This document shows positions 16,108 through 24,949 of a DNA stretch of 64,000 nucleotides, piece after piece. Source of the stretch: CAZYFH01 sp965249175 (GTDB lineage: Bacteria > Acidobacteriota > Vicinamibacteria > Vicinamibacterales > UBA8438); NCBI GenBank assembly GCA_965249175.1, contig OZ252227.1, positions 744,001 to 808,000 of the forward strand. Direction: 5' to 3'. Under the pieces are notes generated by a model. It searched no databases. It had not been told where the DNA came from and worked only from the letters and a program-made list of their open reading frames with translations. The translations under genes were made by a program, and so were the position numbers. Within the stretch, counting starts at the first letter, position 1, and every line of letters begins with the position of its first letter.

Positions 16108-17868
16108 TTAGGGCAGCGCAAACACGAAGAGGTTGTTGCCAACGCTCGGGTGTAACTCGGGCGTCAGGGTGAGGAAGCGCGGTGTGCCCGTGCTCGCGGC
16201 GACGTACTGGCGTCCGTCGACGGCGAAGGTGATTGGAAAGCCGCTGACCGACGAGCCGAGGTTGATCTCCCACAGCACGTCCCCAGTCTCGTGGTCCAAG
16301 GCCCGGAACCGCCCATTGACATCGCCCCCAAACACGAGGCCCCCTCCGGTCGCGACGAGCGACATGGTGGCGGCCCGCTGTTCGTACGCCCAGGTGATCT
16401 CGCCGGTCTCGGCGGAGATCGCCTGCACGGTGCCGACTTGATCGGTCCCCGGCGTAATCTGGCTGCGCCACGCGAGCGAGTAGAGCTCGTTGCTGATGTC
16501 GTCGCCCTCGGTGGTCGCGAGCATCCGCGCACAGACATTGCGCAGCGGCATGTACATCATGTTGGTCAGCGGACTATAGGCGCCGGCCTCCCAGTCCTTT
16601 CCGCCACTGGCGTGTGGGCAGGCGAGGACCTCCTGGCCGCTGCCCGTAAAGACGAGCTCCGAGTTCTCCGTCACCGCCCCCGTCGCGCCGTCGATACTGC
16701 TGATCACGTTCTGCGTAATCGTCGGAGTCGCCCACAAAAACTCCCCGGTGGCCCGGTCCAGGGTGTACACCACGCCCGTCTTGCCAGGAATCCCCGTCAC
16801 GACCTGCCGCCGTTCCCCTGCTTGGAGCCGCGGATTGATCCAACTCACCGCCGCCGCGTTCGGTGCCACCACCGTGTCGACCAACAACCGCTCGAACGGA
16901 TGATCGAGATCCCAGTGGTCGTTGAGATGTTGGTAGTACCAGACGATCCCGCCCGTGTCGGCGTCCAGTGCGAGCGTCGAGTTGTGATACAGGTGCTTGT
17001 TGTCGACGCCGCCGAGCATGAACTTCGGGGCGGGCGAGGTGACCGATGTCCCGATGTAGACGAGGTTCAGGGCGGGATCGTAACTGGGCACCATCCAGGA
17101 ACCGACGTGTGCTCGCCTCTCGTACGGCACGTCGCCCCACGTCTCGTCCCCCGGCTCACCTGGGGCAGGAATCAGGCGCCTGCGCCACACTTCTTCGCCC
17201 GACATCGCATCGTGCGCCGTGATGACGCAGGCGTCCGGGCCTCCCTGCGGCATACATCCTCGACCTGAAATGACCTTCCCGTTGGCAATAATCGGGCCGG
17301 AGGTCTGATGGGCGGGGTTCTTCGTGTAGTCCAGGATCTGGGTTTCCCACACCAACCGGCCGGTCGCCGCGTCGAGCGCGAAGACGTGGTCGTCGGAACT
17401 CGTGTCGATGATCAAATTGCTGTAGATGGCGATGTTCCGGTTGGCGGACGAGATCGGGACGAAGTCCTCGAGATCATCCGGGCGCTCCCGGCGGTATTCC
17501 CAGATCAGGTCGCCCGTGACGGCGTCAATCGCCTGGATGACGTCGCGCGGGTTGGGCATGAACATCACACCGTCATAGACCAGCGGCGTCCCTTGCTGGC
17601 TCCCCTCCGTCAGGCCGCGAGACCAGACCATGCGCAGATCGCCTACGGTCTCTCGGGTGATCTGATCCAGCGGGCTGTAGCCCCAGCTGTCGAGCGTGCG
17701 GCGCCACATGAGCCAGTCGGCGGGATCGGGATTCTGCAAGACCGCGTCGGTAACAGGCGTGAGGGACTCGACTTGCGCCTGGCCGGGAACCCCGGCTGCG
17801 ACGACGAACGCGGCGCACGCGAACGTCGCAAGGCATGCACGGAACGGCGCCGATGCAGATGCACGCAT
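16108..17868 (-). CDS. PQQ-dependent dehydrogenase-like propeller protein, paralogue 1
   Basis: 586 residues from the ATG at 17868 (AGGAGGG upstream); an ORF start 29 codons earlier lies in the promoter. A signal peptide (1-32, ending GVPGQAQ) sends it to the periplasm. The body is an eight-bladed quinoprotein propeller with repeated W-motifs (ALDAATGRLVWETQI, AIDAVTGDLIWEYRR, AISAETGEITWAYEQ) and the probable catalytic Asp region HLNDHWDLDHPFERL. Family members oxidise alcohols or sugars with PQQ and calcium and pass electrons to cytochrome c; this one has no fused cytochrome domain. The substrate cannot be read from sequence. A paralogue of equal length lies at 26673-28433. Confidence 0.85.
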   Translation of the reverse strand: MRASASAPFRACLATFACAAFVVAAGVPGQAQVESLTPVTDAVLQNPDPADWLMWRRTLDSWGYSPLDQITRETVGDLRMVWSRGLTEGSQQGTPLVYDGVMFMPNPRDVIQAIDAVTGDLIWEYRRERPDDLEDFVPISSANRNIAIYSNLIIDTSSDDHVFALDAATGRLVWETQILDYTKNPAHQTSGPIIANGKVISGRGCMPQGGPDACVITAHDAMSGEEVWRRRLIPAPGEPGDETWGDVPYERRAHVGSWMVPSYDPALNLVYIGTSVTSPAPKFMLGGVDNKHLYHNSTLALDADTGGIVWYYQHLNDHWDLDHPFERLLVDTVVAPNAAAVSWINPRLQAGERRQVVTGIPGKTGVVYTLDRATGEFLWATPTITQNVISSIDGATGAVTENSELVFTGSGQEVLACPHASGGKDWEAGAYSPLTNMMYMPLRNVCARMLATTEGDDISNELYSLAWRSQITPGTDQVGTVQAISAETGEITWAYEQRAATMSLVATGGGLVFGGDVNGRFRALDHETGDVLWEINLGSSVSGFPITFAVDGRQYVAASTGTPRFLTLTPELHPSVGNNLFVFALP

Positions 17869-17957
17869 GGGCCCTCCTATGTGGGGGTATCCGGAATGGC
17901 TGATTATGCCACCGGCCGGGCGGATCACGGCCTCGGAGGGGCAGACCGTGTGCAACG
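17869..17957 (-). promoter_or_regulatory. Shared promoter/leader region of PQQ gene 1
   Basis: On the minus strand this contains GGCCGGTGGCATAATCAGCC, with CATAAT as a possible -10, then the leader with AGGAGGG. The same 60-bp core, and the leader, occur at 19228-19314 ahead of the lipoprotein gene. A more diverged version lies upstream of PQQ gene 2 (near 28470). No clear -35 was settled. Confidence 0.5.
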
Positions 17958-17966
17958 CCCGTGGTC

Positions 17967-19136
17967 TTACGAGCTGGGCCGTATCGTGACCACGAAGCCG
18001 TCTGGCAGGTGGTACCCGCCACCGATGTAGTCACGGCCGATATCAGTGACCCAGAGCGAGTCGTCGGCAAAGGCCATCCCGTACGGCGACCCGAATCCCG
18101 AGGCCACCAGGTGTGCCTGCCCGTCGGCGGCTAGACGGTAGACCTTTCCGCTCGCGAGTCTCGAGCCTCCAGAGTTCGCGGTGAGGAACAGCTGCCCGGC
18201 ATACGCGCCGAAGGTCGATGGGGCGATGGCCAGGGTGAGTACGCCTTCCCCCGGTACGACAACGACCGGCTCCGAGTCGATTGTGCCGTCAGGCGCGACC
18301 GCGACGATCGCGCCATCCACGGGCGCTCCGCCCGCTCCGACTCCAAGGCTGCTCCGCACGGTCACGAGCATCCTCGTGCCGTCGACCGAAAACGCCAGGT
18401 TATTTGGCGTAAACCACGGACCGGCAAACGTGACGAACGGTGCGCACGTGCCGTCGGACGTCGCCTGGTAGACGGTGCTATTCGCCAGCGTGACGGCGAA
18501 CAGCCGGTCACCGAACGGGCTCCCCGGCGGCGCGAATCTCGCGGCGAGGCCGGCGCCTGCGTTCCCGTTGCCCAGCGTTCCGTTCGGAGGGAGCGTGCAA
18601 AACGGCGTGGCTTCTTCGCCGGCGTCGGGATCGAGATGCAGAATCACGTGGTTCTCGAGCATTCCGGGGGGACCCGCGCGCGGTTGCGTGAGGACAAACA
18701 CCTCTCCTGCGAAGTCGCCGAACGTCGTAGGCGCGATATCGAAGCCCACCGACGGCAGGAGGCGTGGCGTATCGACGAGGGTCGACACGCCGCCCGCGTA
18801 ATCCACGGACCAAATGCGTCCACCCCGCTGGCCTACCTGGCGTCCGTCATCGACGATCCAGACGGCGCCGTCGCGGGGCCGCAGCCCCAGAGGGTCGTAC
18901 ATGTCCCCGGGGGGAACGAGCAGCGTGGAGGCGAAGCCCGGTTCCACCGCGATCGATGGAGGCGCCAAGGCCTCTTCAACGAGGATGTCGATTTCGCGCT
19001 GTCGCTGGGTACCCGCCAACGGCTCTCTGGACTCCGCCTCCTGACCACTCGCGGGAAGATCCTGAGGCGATCCACAGCCAGCGGCCAGAACGGCAACAAG
19101 AGACGAGCGAACCGCCGCTGCCGCAAGAACCCTCAT
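17967..19136 (-). CDS. NHL/SMP-30-like propeller lipoprotein
   Basis: 389 residues from the ATG at 19136 with GGAGG upstream. A lipoprotein signal (AVRSSLVAVLAAGC) anchors it outside the inner membrane. The body is a six-bladed-type propeller: RPRDGAVWIVDDGRQ, GRIWSVDYAGGVSTL, NNLAFSVDGTRMLVTV, GSPYGMAFADDSLWVTDIGR. Such proteins include lactonases and gluconolactonase-like sensors, but no metal site is clear, so the activity is open. Its leader holds a decayed copy of the start of a PQQ dehydrogenase gene and its promoter region, which suggests co-expression with the PQQ genes. Confidence 0.75.
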   Translation of the reverse strand: MRVLAAAAVRSSLVAVLAAGCGSPQDLPASGQEAESREPLAGTQRQREIDILVEEALAPPSIAVEPGFASTLLVPPGDMYDPLGLRPRDGAVWIVDDGRQVGQRGGRIWSVDYAGGVSTLVDTPRLLPSVGFDIAPTTFGDFAGEVFVLTQPRAGPPGMLENHVILHLDPDAGEEATPFCTLPPNGTLGNGNAGAGLAARFAPPGSPFGDRLFAVTLANSTVYQATSDGTCAPFVTFAGPWFTPNNLAFSVDGTRMLVTVRSSLGVGAGGAPVDGAIVAVAPDGTIDSEPVVVVPGEGVLTLAIAPSTFGAYAGQLFLTANSGGSRLASGKVYRLAADGQAHLVASGFGSPYGMAFADDSLWVTDIGRDYIGGGYHLPDGFVVTIRPSS

Positions 19137-19184
19137 CTTAGACCTCCGGCGGTGATGGTTCGTCGTGTCCGCATCTCTCCGGCC

Positions 19185-19226
19185 TTGCGAGACCAACCGA
19201 ACGCACGCCGACGCCGTCGCGCGCGT
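19185..19226 (-). pseudogene. 5' relic of a PQQ dehydrogenase gene
   Basis: After an AGGAGGGG site the minus strand reads ACG CGC GCG ACG GCG TCG GCG, matching the start of PQQ gene 1 (MRASASA) and gene 2 (MRAYASA) with the ATG changed to ACG. Homology fades after about seven codons. With the shared promoter it shows that a PQQ-gene head was joined to the lipoprotein gene. Confidence 0.5.
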
Positions 19227-19227
19227 G

Positions 19228-19314
19228 GCCCCTCCTGTGGGGGTAGAAAACTGGGCTGATTATGCCACCGGCCGGGGCTGATCACCGCCTCGGTCGGGCA
19301 GACGGTGTGCAACG
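19228..19314 (-). promoter_or_regulatory. PQQ-type promoter copy ahead of the lipoprotein gene
   Basis: Near-identical to 17869-17957 in both the CATAAT core and the leader. It also overlaps the 3' end of the methyltransferase ORF (stop at 19282), so it seems to have been placed there by recombination and to have replaced that gene's natural ending. Confidence 0.5.
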
Positions 19315-20037
19315 AGCGGACAGGCGAGAGTCGGGGAGCCGCTGGACGCCGTCTCGGGGAAGTGCATGCGGCGGAGGAGGGCTTGGAAGCCAGCACCGTG
19401 TTAGGCCACGCGCTCGCCCGTGGCAGAGCACCATGCCATTGATCGAGAGCTGAATACGGGTCTTCGAAAAGTGGGCGGCCGCCAGCGCGTCCAGGTGCTC
19501 CTGTTCAGTCATGTAGAGCGCAGTACTCGCCGGAGCCTCATCGGGTGGAATGTGATCGCAGATCATGATGAATCCGGGAACGGCGAGGACTTGGTGGATC
19601 TGCTCGTACAATCGTGGTGCGTGCCGCTTGTGGCGCAACTCGTGCACGGCTTGCATCGACAGGACACAGTCAAACCGACCCACGACGCGGCGCGTCCATT
19701 CCTCGGACTTGAAGCTCGCGAGCACGAAGGACGCTGCGGAAAACGCCGCCAGCCGTCTCTGGCTCAATGCCTGCATCGGTTCGGAGAAGTCCAGGAGGGT
19801 GTAGCTCTCCAGGTGCGAGCACCGCTGCAAGACCCGATGAGCGAGCAATCCTGGTCCCGAACCAAGCTCGAGAACCCGCGTGCCCGGCGGCCGCATCGCG
19901 ACCAGGCCGGCGATATGGTCTCGAATCTGTGACCGCCAGGGTCGTTTCCGGTCGGACGTCTCGGCCCAGGCCGCCACTTCTGCGGCGCTGTCCCAGTCGT
20001 CGCCGTAAGGCACATCGTGTTCCTGCAATCCATCCAT
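19282..20037 (-). CDS. Class I SAM-dependent methyltransferase, 3' end rearranged
   Basis: 251 residues from the ATG at 20037 (start uncertain, no strong ribosome site; a longer frame extends to 20211). Motif I is VLELGSGPGLLAHRV, followed by the acidic strand YTLLDFSEPMQAL, motif FDCVLSMQAVHELR and FIMICDHIPPDEA, a standard Methyltransf_25-type fold. Substrate unknown. The core ends near INGMVLCHGRA; the remaining ~35 residues are low-complexity Pro/Arg sequence whose end lies inside the promoter copy at 19228-19314. The natural C-terminus was probably lost. Confidence 0.7.
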   Translation of the reverse strand: MDGLQEHDVPYGDDWDSAAEVAAWAETSDRKRPWRSQIRDHIAGLVAMRPPGTRVLELGSGPGLLAHRVLQRCSHLESYTLLDFSEPMQALSQRRLAAFSAASFVLASFKSEEWTRRVVGRFDCVLSMQAVHELRHKRHAPRLYEQIHQVLAVPGFIMICDHIPPDEAPASTALYMTEQEHLDALAAAHFSKTRIQLSINGMVLCHGRARGLTRCWLPSPPPPHALPRDGVQRLPDSRLSARCTPSARPRR

Positions 20038-20235
20038 CTCGATGCCCAGTGCCCGGCGTCCTAGAGACAGCACTATCGTGTCACGGGCTAGGCTGATTTT
20101 CCTCCGCCACTCTGGTCTAGTTTTAGTCCGCCCTTGACATACGTGCCGTTTGAACGGCGCCTGGCAGGACTCTGAAGGTCGGGTGGCCGGCGGGCGAGTG
20201 TGCTCTTGCAATAGCCAGACTAAGCGTTCCTACGC

Positions 20236-20409
20236 TTAGAACCGCTGCTTCAGGTCGGGGTCGGCGGCGACGTGCTCGGGCAGAACCTTGATGGCGATGG
20301 TGCGGTCCAGGCGGGTGTCGCGGGCGCGGTAGACCTCGCTCATGCCACCGGCGCCGAGGGGGGCTTGGATCTCATAGGGGCCGAGGGTGGTGCCGGGCTG
20401 CAGCGGCAT
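20236..20409 (-). pseudogene. Kinase N-lobe fragment 5
   Basis: 57 codons: MPLQPGTTLGPYEIQAPLGA, GGMSEVYRARDTR, LDRTIAIKVLPEHVAADPDL, KQRF then TAA. It stops exactly where the alphaC helix (FEREA) should begin. It lies 15 bases after the stop of the small membrane-protein gene on the same strand. Confidence 0.8.
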
Positions 20410-20424
20410 GTGTATCGCGATACG

Positions 20425-20817
20425 TTACCGAGATCGAGGGGACCGCTCGGACACCAGCTCAAGACTGCTCAGCCCGACCAGAATGGCGACCAAGGTCCAG
20501 AGCACGAGGCTCCCCCGAAGTGGGAGCTGAAGCCCGCCACGGATCAGCCAGCCGGCGAGCGTCAACCCGAAGCAGAGGTTGATGACGAGCGCCCCGGTGA
20601 GACCCAGGCCCTTCCCCGCGCTCGCCGCAGTGCGCTGTTCGAGCAGCAACGCGATCCCGATGCCGATCAACACCGCGCCGAACACACTCGCGTAGAAGGC
20701 ACCACCGTCGGGGAGGCCAAGCCACGCCGCGACCGCCATGGGCGCCACGAGCAGAAGCAGGCCCAAGAACACGTTGCCCACGCCGTCGAGGAAAAGGAGT
20801 GCCTTCCGCATGTGCAT
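20425..20817 (-). CDS. Small four-helix membrane protein
   Basis: 130 residues with four hydrophobic segments: VGNVFLGLLLLVAPMAVAAW, FYASVFGAVLIGIGIALLL, LTGALVINLCFGLTLAGWLI and LVLWTLVAILVGLSSLELV. It starts MHMRKALLFLDG; the third codon (ATG 20811) is an equally good start. No charged or catalytic motif stands out. Such proteins are common as uncharacterised inner-membrane proteins. It may share a transcript with the kinase fragment downstream. Confidence 0.65.
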   Translation of the reverse strand: MHMRKALLFLDGVGNVFLGLLLLVAPMAVAAWLGLPDGGAFYASVFGAVLIGIGIALLLEQRTAASAGKGLGLTGALVINLCFGLTLAGWLIRGGLQLPLRGSLVLWTLVAILVGLSSLELVSERSPRSR

Positions 20818-20835
20818 TCCCCAGGCGCGCTCCGT

Positions 20836-22215
20836 TCACGGCACCGGCACGCGCGCTTTGAGTTCCTCGAACCAGTCTTGGACGAAGACGATGTGCGGCT
20901 CCGCCGCCGTCCCGTCCTCGGATGCGCCTTCTTTGATCATGAGAAATCGTTCGCCGTTCGGTGACGGATCGAACTGACGTGGTCGATCGGACGTCGCACG
21001 GAGGTATGGAAATGCGAACAAGACCTCGGGGTTCCCGTAACTGAAGGTTGACGCGCTCTTCACAGCGACCACCCTCATCTCCTGGGTGGTGAAACCGCGA
21101 AAGAACAACTCCTGCCCGTTGGGCGCCCACACTGGCGAGATGCTATTGTCGCGCGAAATCTGCCACAGCCCTTCATCCACGTTCGGGAACCGCGGACGTA
21201 GACCTCGAACTGCCCCGATTCGTTGGATACATACGCTATCCAACGGCCGTCGGGGACACCTGGGGATCGAACTCAATGAACTCTGACTCGATCAGTCCTT
21301 CAGTCCGGTCCTCCGCCCCAAGCGAGATCGTCTGGAGGTCCCATGGGCCAGGATTCGTAACGATCAGCGTCTGTCCATCGCCCGACCACGAACCTGGCCA
21401 TTGAGGGACGTCGCTCGTTGTCACCCGATCGGCCTGGCCAGTGCCGTCGGCCGCCTTCGCGTAGACGTTCATCGGCCCATCCCGGTCCGAGGCAAACAGC
21501 ACCCGTTGACCATCCTGGGTCCAGATTCGGTACCGGTCCGCGCCCGGATCGAACGTCAGCCGGGTCGGCGTGTCCCGCTCCAGGTCGTAGATGGTGATGT
21601 CGCTGTTCTCGGGGTTCCTCACCTCCACCGCGACAGACTGCCCATCGGGAGACACCCGTGGGGACTCGTACGGCGCCGGCGGCGCCCCAAGGGGTTCTTC
21701 TTGTCCTTGGCGGTCGACCCACACCAAGGTGCGGGCTTGCGTCGTCGCCGGCGCCCCGGGCACGTAGACGAGGGAGCCGTTGGCCGACACACCAAAATCA
21801 GCAGCGCCCCCCGGCTTGGTGATGACACCGTCGAGCACCGGAACAGGGTCAGTCGTGACCTCCAGGCGTTCGAGATCGAATCCCACCGCCCGCAATGTTC
21901 CCTCGACGCCATACACGACATGCCCGCTACGGACGTAACGTGGGTGGCTGCCGCCGGGAATGAGAACCCGCCGGGTACCAGTATCCAGGTTCAGGAGCGC
22001 GATCTGCGCGTCCTCGACCGGGCCACTCGCTGGAAGGACCGTAAACAGCACGGCCCGGCCACCCGGCAGGATATCTGGCCAGGCGTGGCTGCCCTCGCCC
22101 TGCTCAGCGTCGGGACTGGTCAGCACCTCCGGCTCACCTCCGCCGACGGCCACCCGGAACAAGCCGCCGGGCGCACGAGTGCCGAAAATGATCGTGTCCC
22201 CCACCCAACTGCCCC
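20836..22215 (-). pseudogene. TolB-like propeller of a kinase gene, frameshifted
   Basis: The long first frame contains DTIIFGTRAPGGLFRVAVGG, HAWPDILPGGRAVLFTVL, RYVRSGHVVYGVEGTLRAVG, SPRVSPDGQSVAVEV, DRYRIWTQDGQRVLFASDRD and DVPQWPGSWSGDGQTLIVTN, then ends at …VSPTAVG. The next blade (PDGRWIAYVSNESGQFEVYV) is in a second frame and the last (FPNVDEGLWQISRDNSISPV to FVQDWFEELKARVPVP) in a third, so there are two shifts at about 21255 and 21200. Upstream it joins directly to kinase fragment 6 through a junction that lacks most of the kinase domain. Confidence 0.8.
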
Positions 22216-22390
22216 CCCTAGCGACCGAAATCCGGGCCCGTGGACAGCACACCGAGCTGCCGACCCGTTCGCGCGCGCCCCCCAGCTGGGTGCGGGGACG
22301 GCGCGCTCACTGGAGGGTGTATCGGAGAGCGTGAGAGCTTCGACGAACAACGAGGTGACTTGACAAGCCGCTTCATAGAAGGATCTTCAG
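22216..22390 (-). repeat. 175-bp perfect repeat, copy B
   Basis: Identical to 15801-15975. Here both sides make sense as one gene: kinase N-lobe on one side and TolB propeller on the other. This copy is therefore likely the source of the deletion junction and copy A a duplicate. Confidence 0.9.
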
Positions 22391-22507
22391 GGCGACGTCG
22401 CGGCCGAGTTGCGTGTCGGTGGCGCGATAGACCTGGCCCATCCCGCCCTCGCCGATGAGGGCGGTGACGTCGTAACGGCCGAGGCGGGAGCCGACGGTCA
22501 GGGCCAT
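22373..22507 (-). pseudogene. Kinase N-lobe fragment 6
   Basis: 44 codons: MALTVGSRLGRYDVTALIGE, GGMGQVYRATDTQ, LGRDVALKILL then TGA. Very close to fragment 4 and with the same truncation point. It belongs with the propeller remnant at 20836-22215 as one kinase-TolB gene lacking most of the kinase domain. Confidence 0.8.
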
Positions 22508-22549
22508 AGAGCAGAACTCGGATCTAGTTAGGCGGCGTTGGGTGTGGCG

Positions 22550-22814
22550 ATAGTTCGGGCATGTCCGTCCACTGCACGGATCAGTATGCGAACAACCGCG
22601 CCGAAGTCTCGCATCAACCGACTCGACAACGGGAGCGCCGCGGCGGTTGCGGCGGGTCAAGTCGGCTGCGCACCTGCAACGCTTCGCCGCGGTGCTCGGC
22701 GTGGTGCAGAATCTCTTTCGCGTCGGCCGGCATCTGCTGCGGGCGACGCATCACCGTTTTCTGCGAACACGGGCCTTCATCGAATGGCAAGCGGTGACGT
22801 GTGCCTACCAATAG
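22550..22814 (+). pseudogene. Possible transposase C-terminal remnant
   Basis: One frame reads SRINRLDNGSAAAVAA. A shifted frame continues LQRFAAVLGVVQNLFRVGRH then LLRATHHRFLRTRAFIEWQA and stops at 22814. A long basic C-terminal helix of this kind is typical of transposase ends, but no catalytic residue remains and I cannot name the family. It truncates the redoxin remnant that faces it. Confidence 0.35.
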
Positions 22815-22844
22815 AGGATGACAGGAGTTCGTCATCCCGCCCAG

Positions 22845-22970
22845 TTATGCGCTGCGCTCGTCAACTTGACAGTGCCGCAACCACCGCCCGCGGTAGCCGT
22901 CGAGCGTGTGGAGATGTCCGTCCAGATCCGTGAGGCGGAACGGGATGGCCGCTCGGCCCAGCAGGGTCAC
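22845..22970 (-). pseudogene. Truncated redoxin (AhpC/TSA-like) gene
   Basis: From a GTG at 22970, 15 bases after the stop of the gene at 22986-24863, the frame reads VTLLGRAAIPFRLTDLDGHL then HTLDGYRGRWL. This is the usual start of a peroxiredoxin/thioredoxin-fold protein, just before the expected LLVFHxxLGCxxC active-site region. It then runs into unrelated residues and stops, so the catalytic Cys is missing. Confidence 0.55.
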
Positions 22971-22985
22971 CCGCCCGCCCCCGTA

Positions 22986-24863
22986 TTACTGCCCGCCGCC
23001 GATCGTTGTCTCGATGGCCGGCACCTCGAACGGATACCCGGGCGGCCCGTACTCGTAGTACGCACCCAGGTCGTCGATCTTGTCCATGTCGGGATAAAGC
23101 ACCCCGAACGCCGGTGCCTCGCGGCTGCCGCGTGGCGAGTACCAGACCGCGCCGTCACGCGTCACCTGGATCTTCGGCGAGTCTGCGTGCCGCTGCGGCT
23201 TCGGATAGAAGGTGAACTCCTCGGTGCGCGGGTTGAACCGCCAGATCGAGGCGCCGTAGTCCCCGTCGGTCCGCTGGCCGACGTCGGGCGCCCAGATGTT
23301 GCCGTCGGGATCGGGCGCGACGTCATACGGCTCGGCGTTCTGCTGCGGGATCGTCCACTCGGTCATCTTGCCGGTCGACTGGTCGAGCTTCACCAGCTTG
23401 CCGTCTCGCTTGCCGGCCGAGTAGATCCCCCACCAGATGTTGTTGTCCTTGTCGACGTTGAGCCGCCGCGTGTGCGCGGGGTAGGTCGTGGTGGTGTACT
23501 CGGTCCAGGAATTGTTCGACGTATCGAACTTGACGATCTTGCCGCCGCTCCAGAGCGCGATCCAGATGTTGTCGTTCTTGTCGGCCACCACGCCGTAGGG
23601 AACGGCGTGCGGCGTGGGGATGCGGAAGACTGACACCTCCCCGGTGGCGCGGTCGTACTTGCTGAGCGCGCCCCCCATGATCCAGCCGACGTAGATGTTT
23701 CCCTTCGAGTCCATCGCCAGCGACTGCAGGAACTTGGTCGGGTTGCGGACGACGTTGTCCGGGTCCATCGGGATTCGGTGGGTCCACTCCTCGGTCTTCG
23801 AGTTGAAGCCGAGCAGCCGCTTCTCGGCGTCGCCGGTGCGGCCGCGATGCTCCGGCAGCCAGATCATGCCGGACGGGTCGATCAGGATCTCGTGGTTGCC
23901 GTTCCGCGGATCGGGGTAGAGCCACTCCCTCTGCTGGCCGGTGCGTGGATCGAGCTTGACCAGGCGGTGCGGGACGCCGCGGTCGACGAGCCAGACGTTG
24001 CCTTCGGCGTCGAACCGCGGGTCCTGACCGTAGCGCCCGACGCGGTCGCGCGCCCATGGTTCCGCGTTCACCCCCTGGTTCGGGCCGTCGACGGCGAGGT
24101 AGTACTCGATATACATCGCCTTGCCGAGCGCTTCCTCGTCGACCGGCGTCTGCTTCTCGATGGCCACTCGACGCGGTTTGCTGTCCGGACCAAAGTTCTT
24201 CACCACGTACCCCAGGAGCGCGTCTCGGTCCTCACGCCCGAAGCGGAACGTCGACGCGCGGAACGAGAGGAGCCCCTGGCCGTAACGGGTCGGATCCTGC
24301 TCGCCGAGCGTGCTGCCGACCATATGGTCGATCCACGACATCCACTGCCGCTCGGTCCCCGGACGCGTCGGGAAGAAGTTCTCGCCGTGGCAGACCATGC
24401 AAACCTGCTCCGCGACTTCCTTACCCGGGCCCGGCGGATAGATCTCGTCGTAGCTGGCGTACTCGAGCGTCCCCGAGGAGCCGCGCTCCATGGCCGTCCG
24501 ACCGGCCGGGATGACGAGCGGCGGCGCATCGCCCGAGAGCGGACTCAGCGAGAGATTGACCTCGGCCGTATCGCCCGCGCTGACGGTGACCATCTGCGCG
24601 TCCGACTCGAAGTGTTTCGTACTGGCGCTCACCTCGTAGGTTCCCGGGAAGATCGCGACCGCACGGTAGCGTCCCTGGTTCGTGTAGACCATGTAGACGA
24701 TGCCGTGGTCGACGTTTCTGATGTAGACCTGCGCCGCGGTGAACGACTGCGAGGCGCTGACGGTGCCCGACAGCTCGCCAGTGCCCGGCACCTCGGCCTG
24801 AAGGCTAACTCCGCTCAGCGCGGTTACGACGATGGCGATGGCGATGGCGACGAGGCGCGTCAT
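22986..24863 (-). CDS. Secreted Vgb-like propeller with carboxypeptidase-regulatory and CxxCH regions
   Basis: 625 residues; ATG at 24863 with GGAG 7 bases upstream. Order: signal peptide (1-23), a carboxypeptidase-regulatory-like beta sandwich (about 30-110, GELSGTVSAS, PGTYEVSAS), a cytochrome c-like segment with CMVCH near 155 and a likely distal Met, then a streptogramin-lyase (Vgb)-type propeller from about 275 (GNVWLVDRGVPHRLVKLD, NDNIWIALWSGGKIVKFD, NNIWWGIYSAGK, GNIWAPDVGQRTDGDYG). Probably a periplasmic redox or sensor protein; lyase activity is not implied. Downstream is a redoxin remnant. Confidence 0.75.
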   Translation of the reverse strand: MTRLVAIAIAIVVTALSGVSLQAEVPGTGELSGTVSASQSFTAAQVYIRNVDHGIVYMVYTNQGRYRAVAIFPGTYEVSASTKHFESDAQMVTVSAGDTAEVNLSLSPLSGDAPPLVIPAGRTAMERGSSGTLEYASYDEIYPPGPGKEVAEQVCMVCHGENFFPTRPGTERQWMSWIDHMVGSTLGEQDPTRYGQGLLSFRASTFRFGREDRDALLGYVVKNFGPDSKPRRVAIEKQTPVDEEALGKAMYIEYYLAVDGPNQGVNAEPWARDRVGRYGQDPRFDAEGNVWLVDRGVPHRLVKLDPRTGQQREWLYPDPRNGNHEILIDPSGMIWLPEHRGRTGDAEKRLLGFNSKTEEWTHRIPMDPDNVVRNPTKFLQSLAMDSKGNIYVGWIMGGALSKYDRATGEVSVFRIPTPHAVPYGVVADKNDNIWIALWSGGKIVKFDTSNNSWTEYTTTTYPAHTRRLNVDKDNNIWWGIYSAGKRDGKLVKLDQSTGKMTEWTIPQQNAEPYDVAPDPDGNIWAPDVGQRTDGDYGASIWRFNPRTEEFTFYPKPQRHADSPKIQVTRDGAVWYSPRGSREAPAFGVLYPDMDKIDDLGAYYEYGPPGYPFEVPAIETTIGGGQ

Positions 24864-24949
24864 GGGCTACTCCAGTGGACGTAAACAAGTTGCGTACGAG
24901 AAGAATGCGCGCTGTGGTCCGGGAGGTCAAGTGCTGACCGGTCGCCGGT

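Noticed and set aside
16291..17268. 325-residue plus-strand ORF opposite PQQ gene 1
   Set aside because: Antisense of conserved propeller motifs; a similar antisense frame appears over PQQ gene 2 only because the genes are paralogues.
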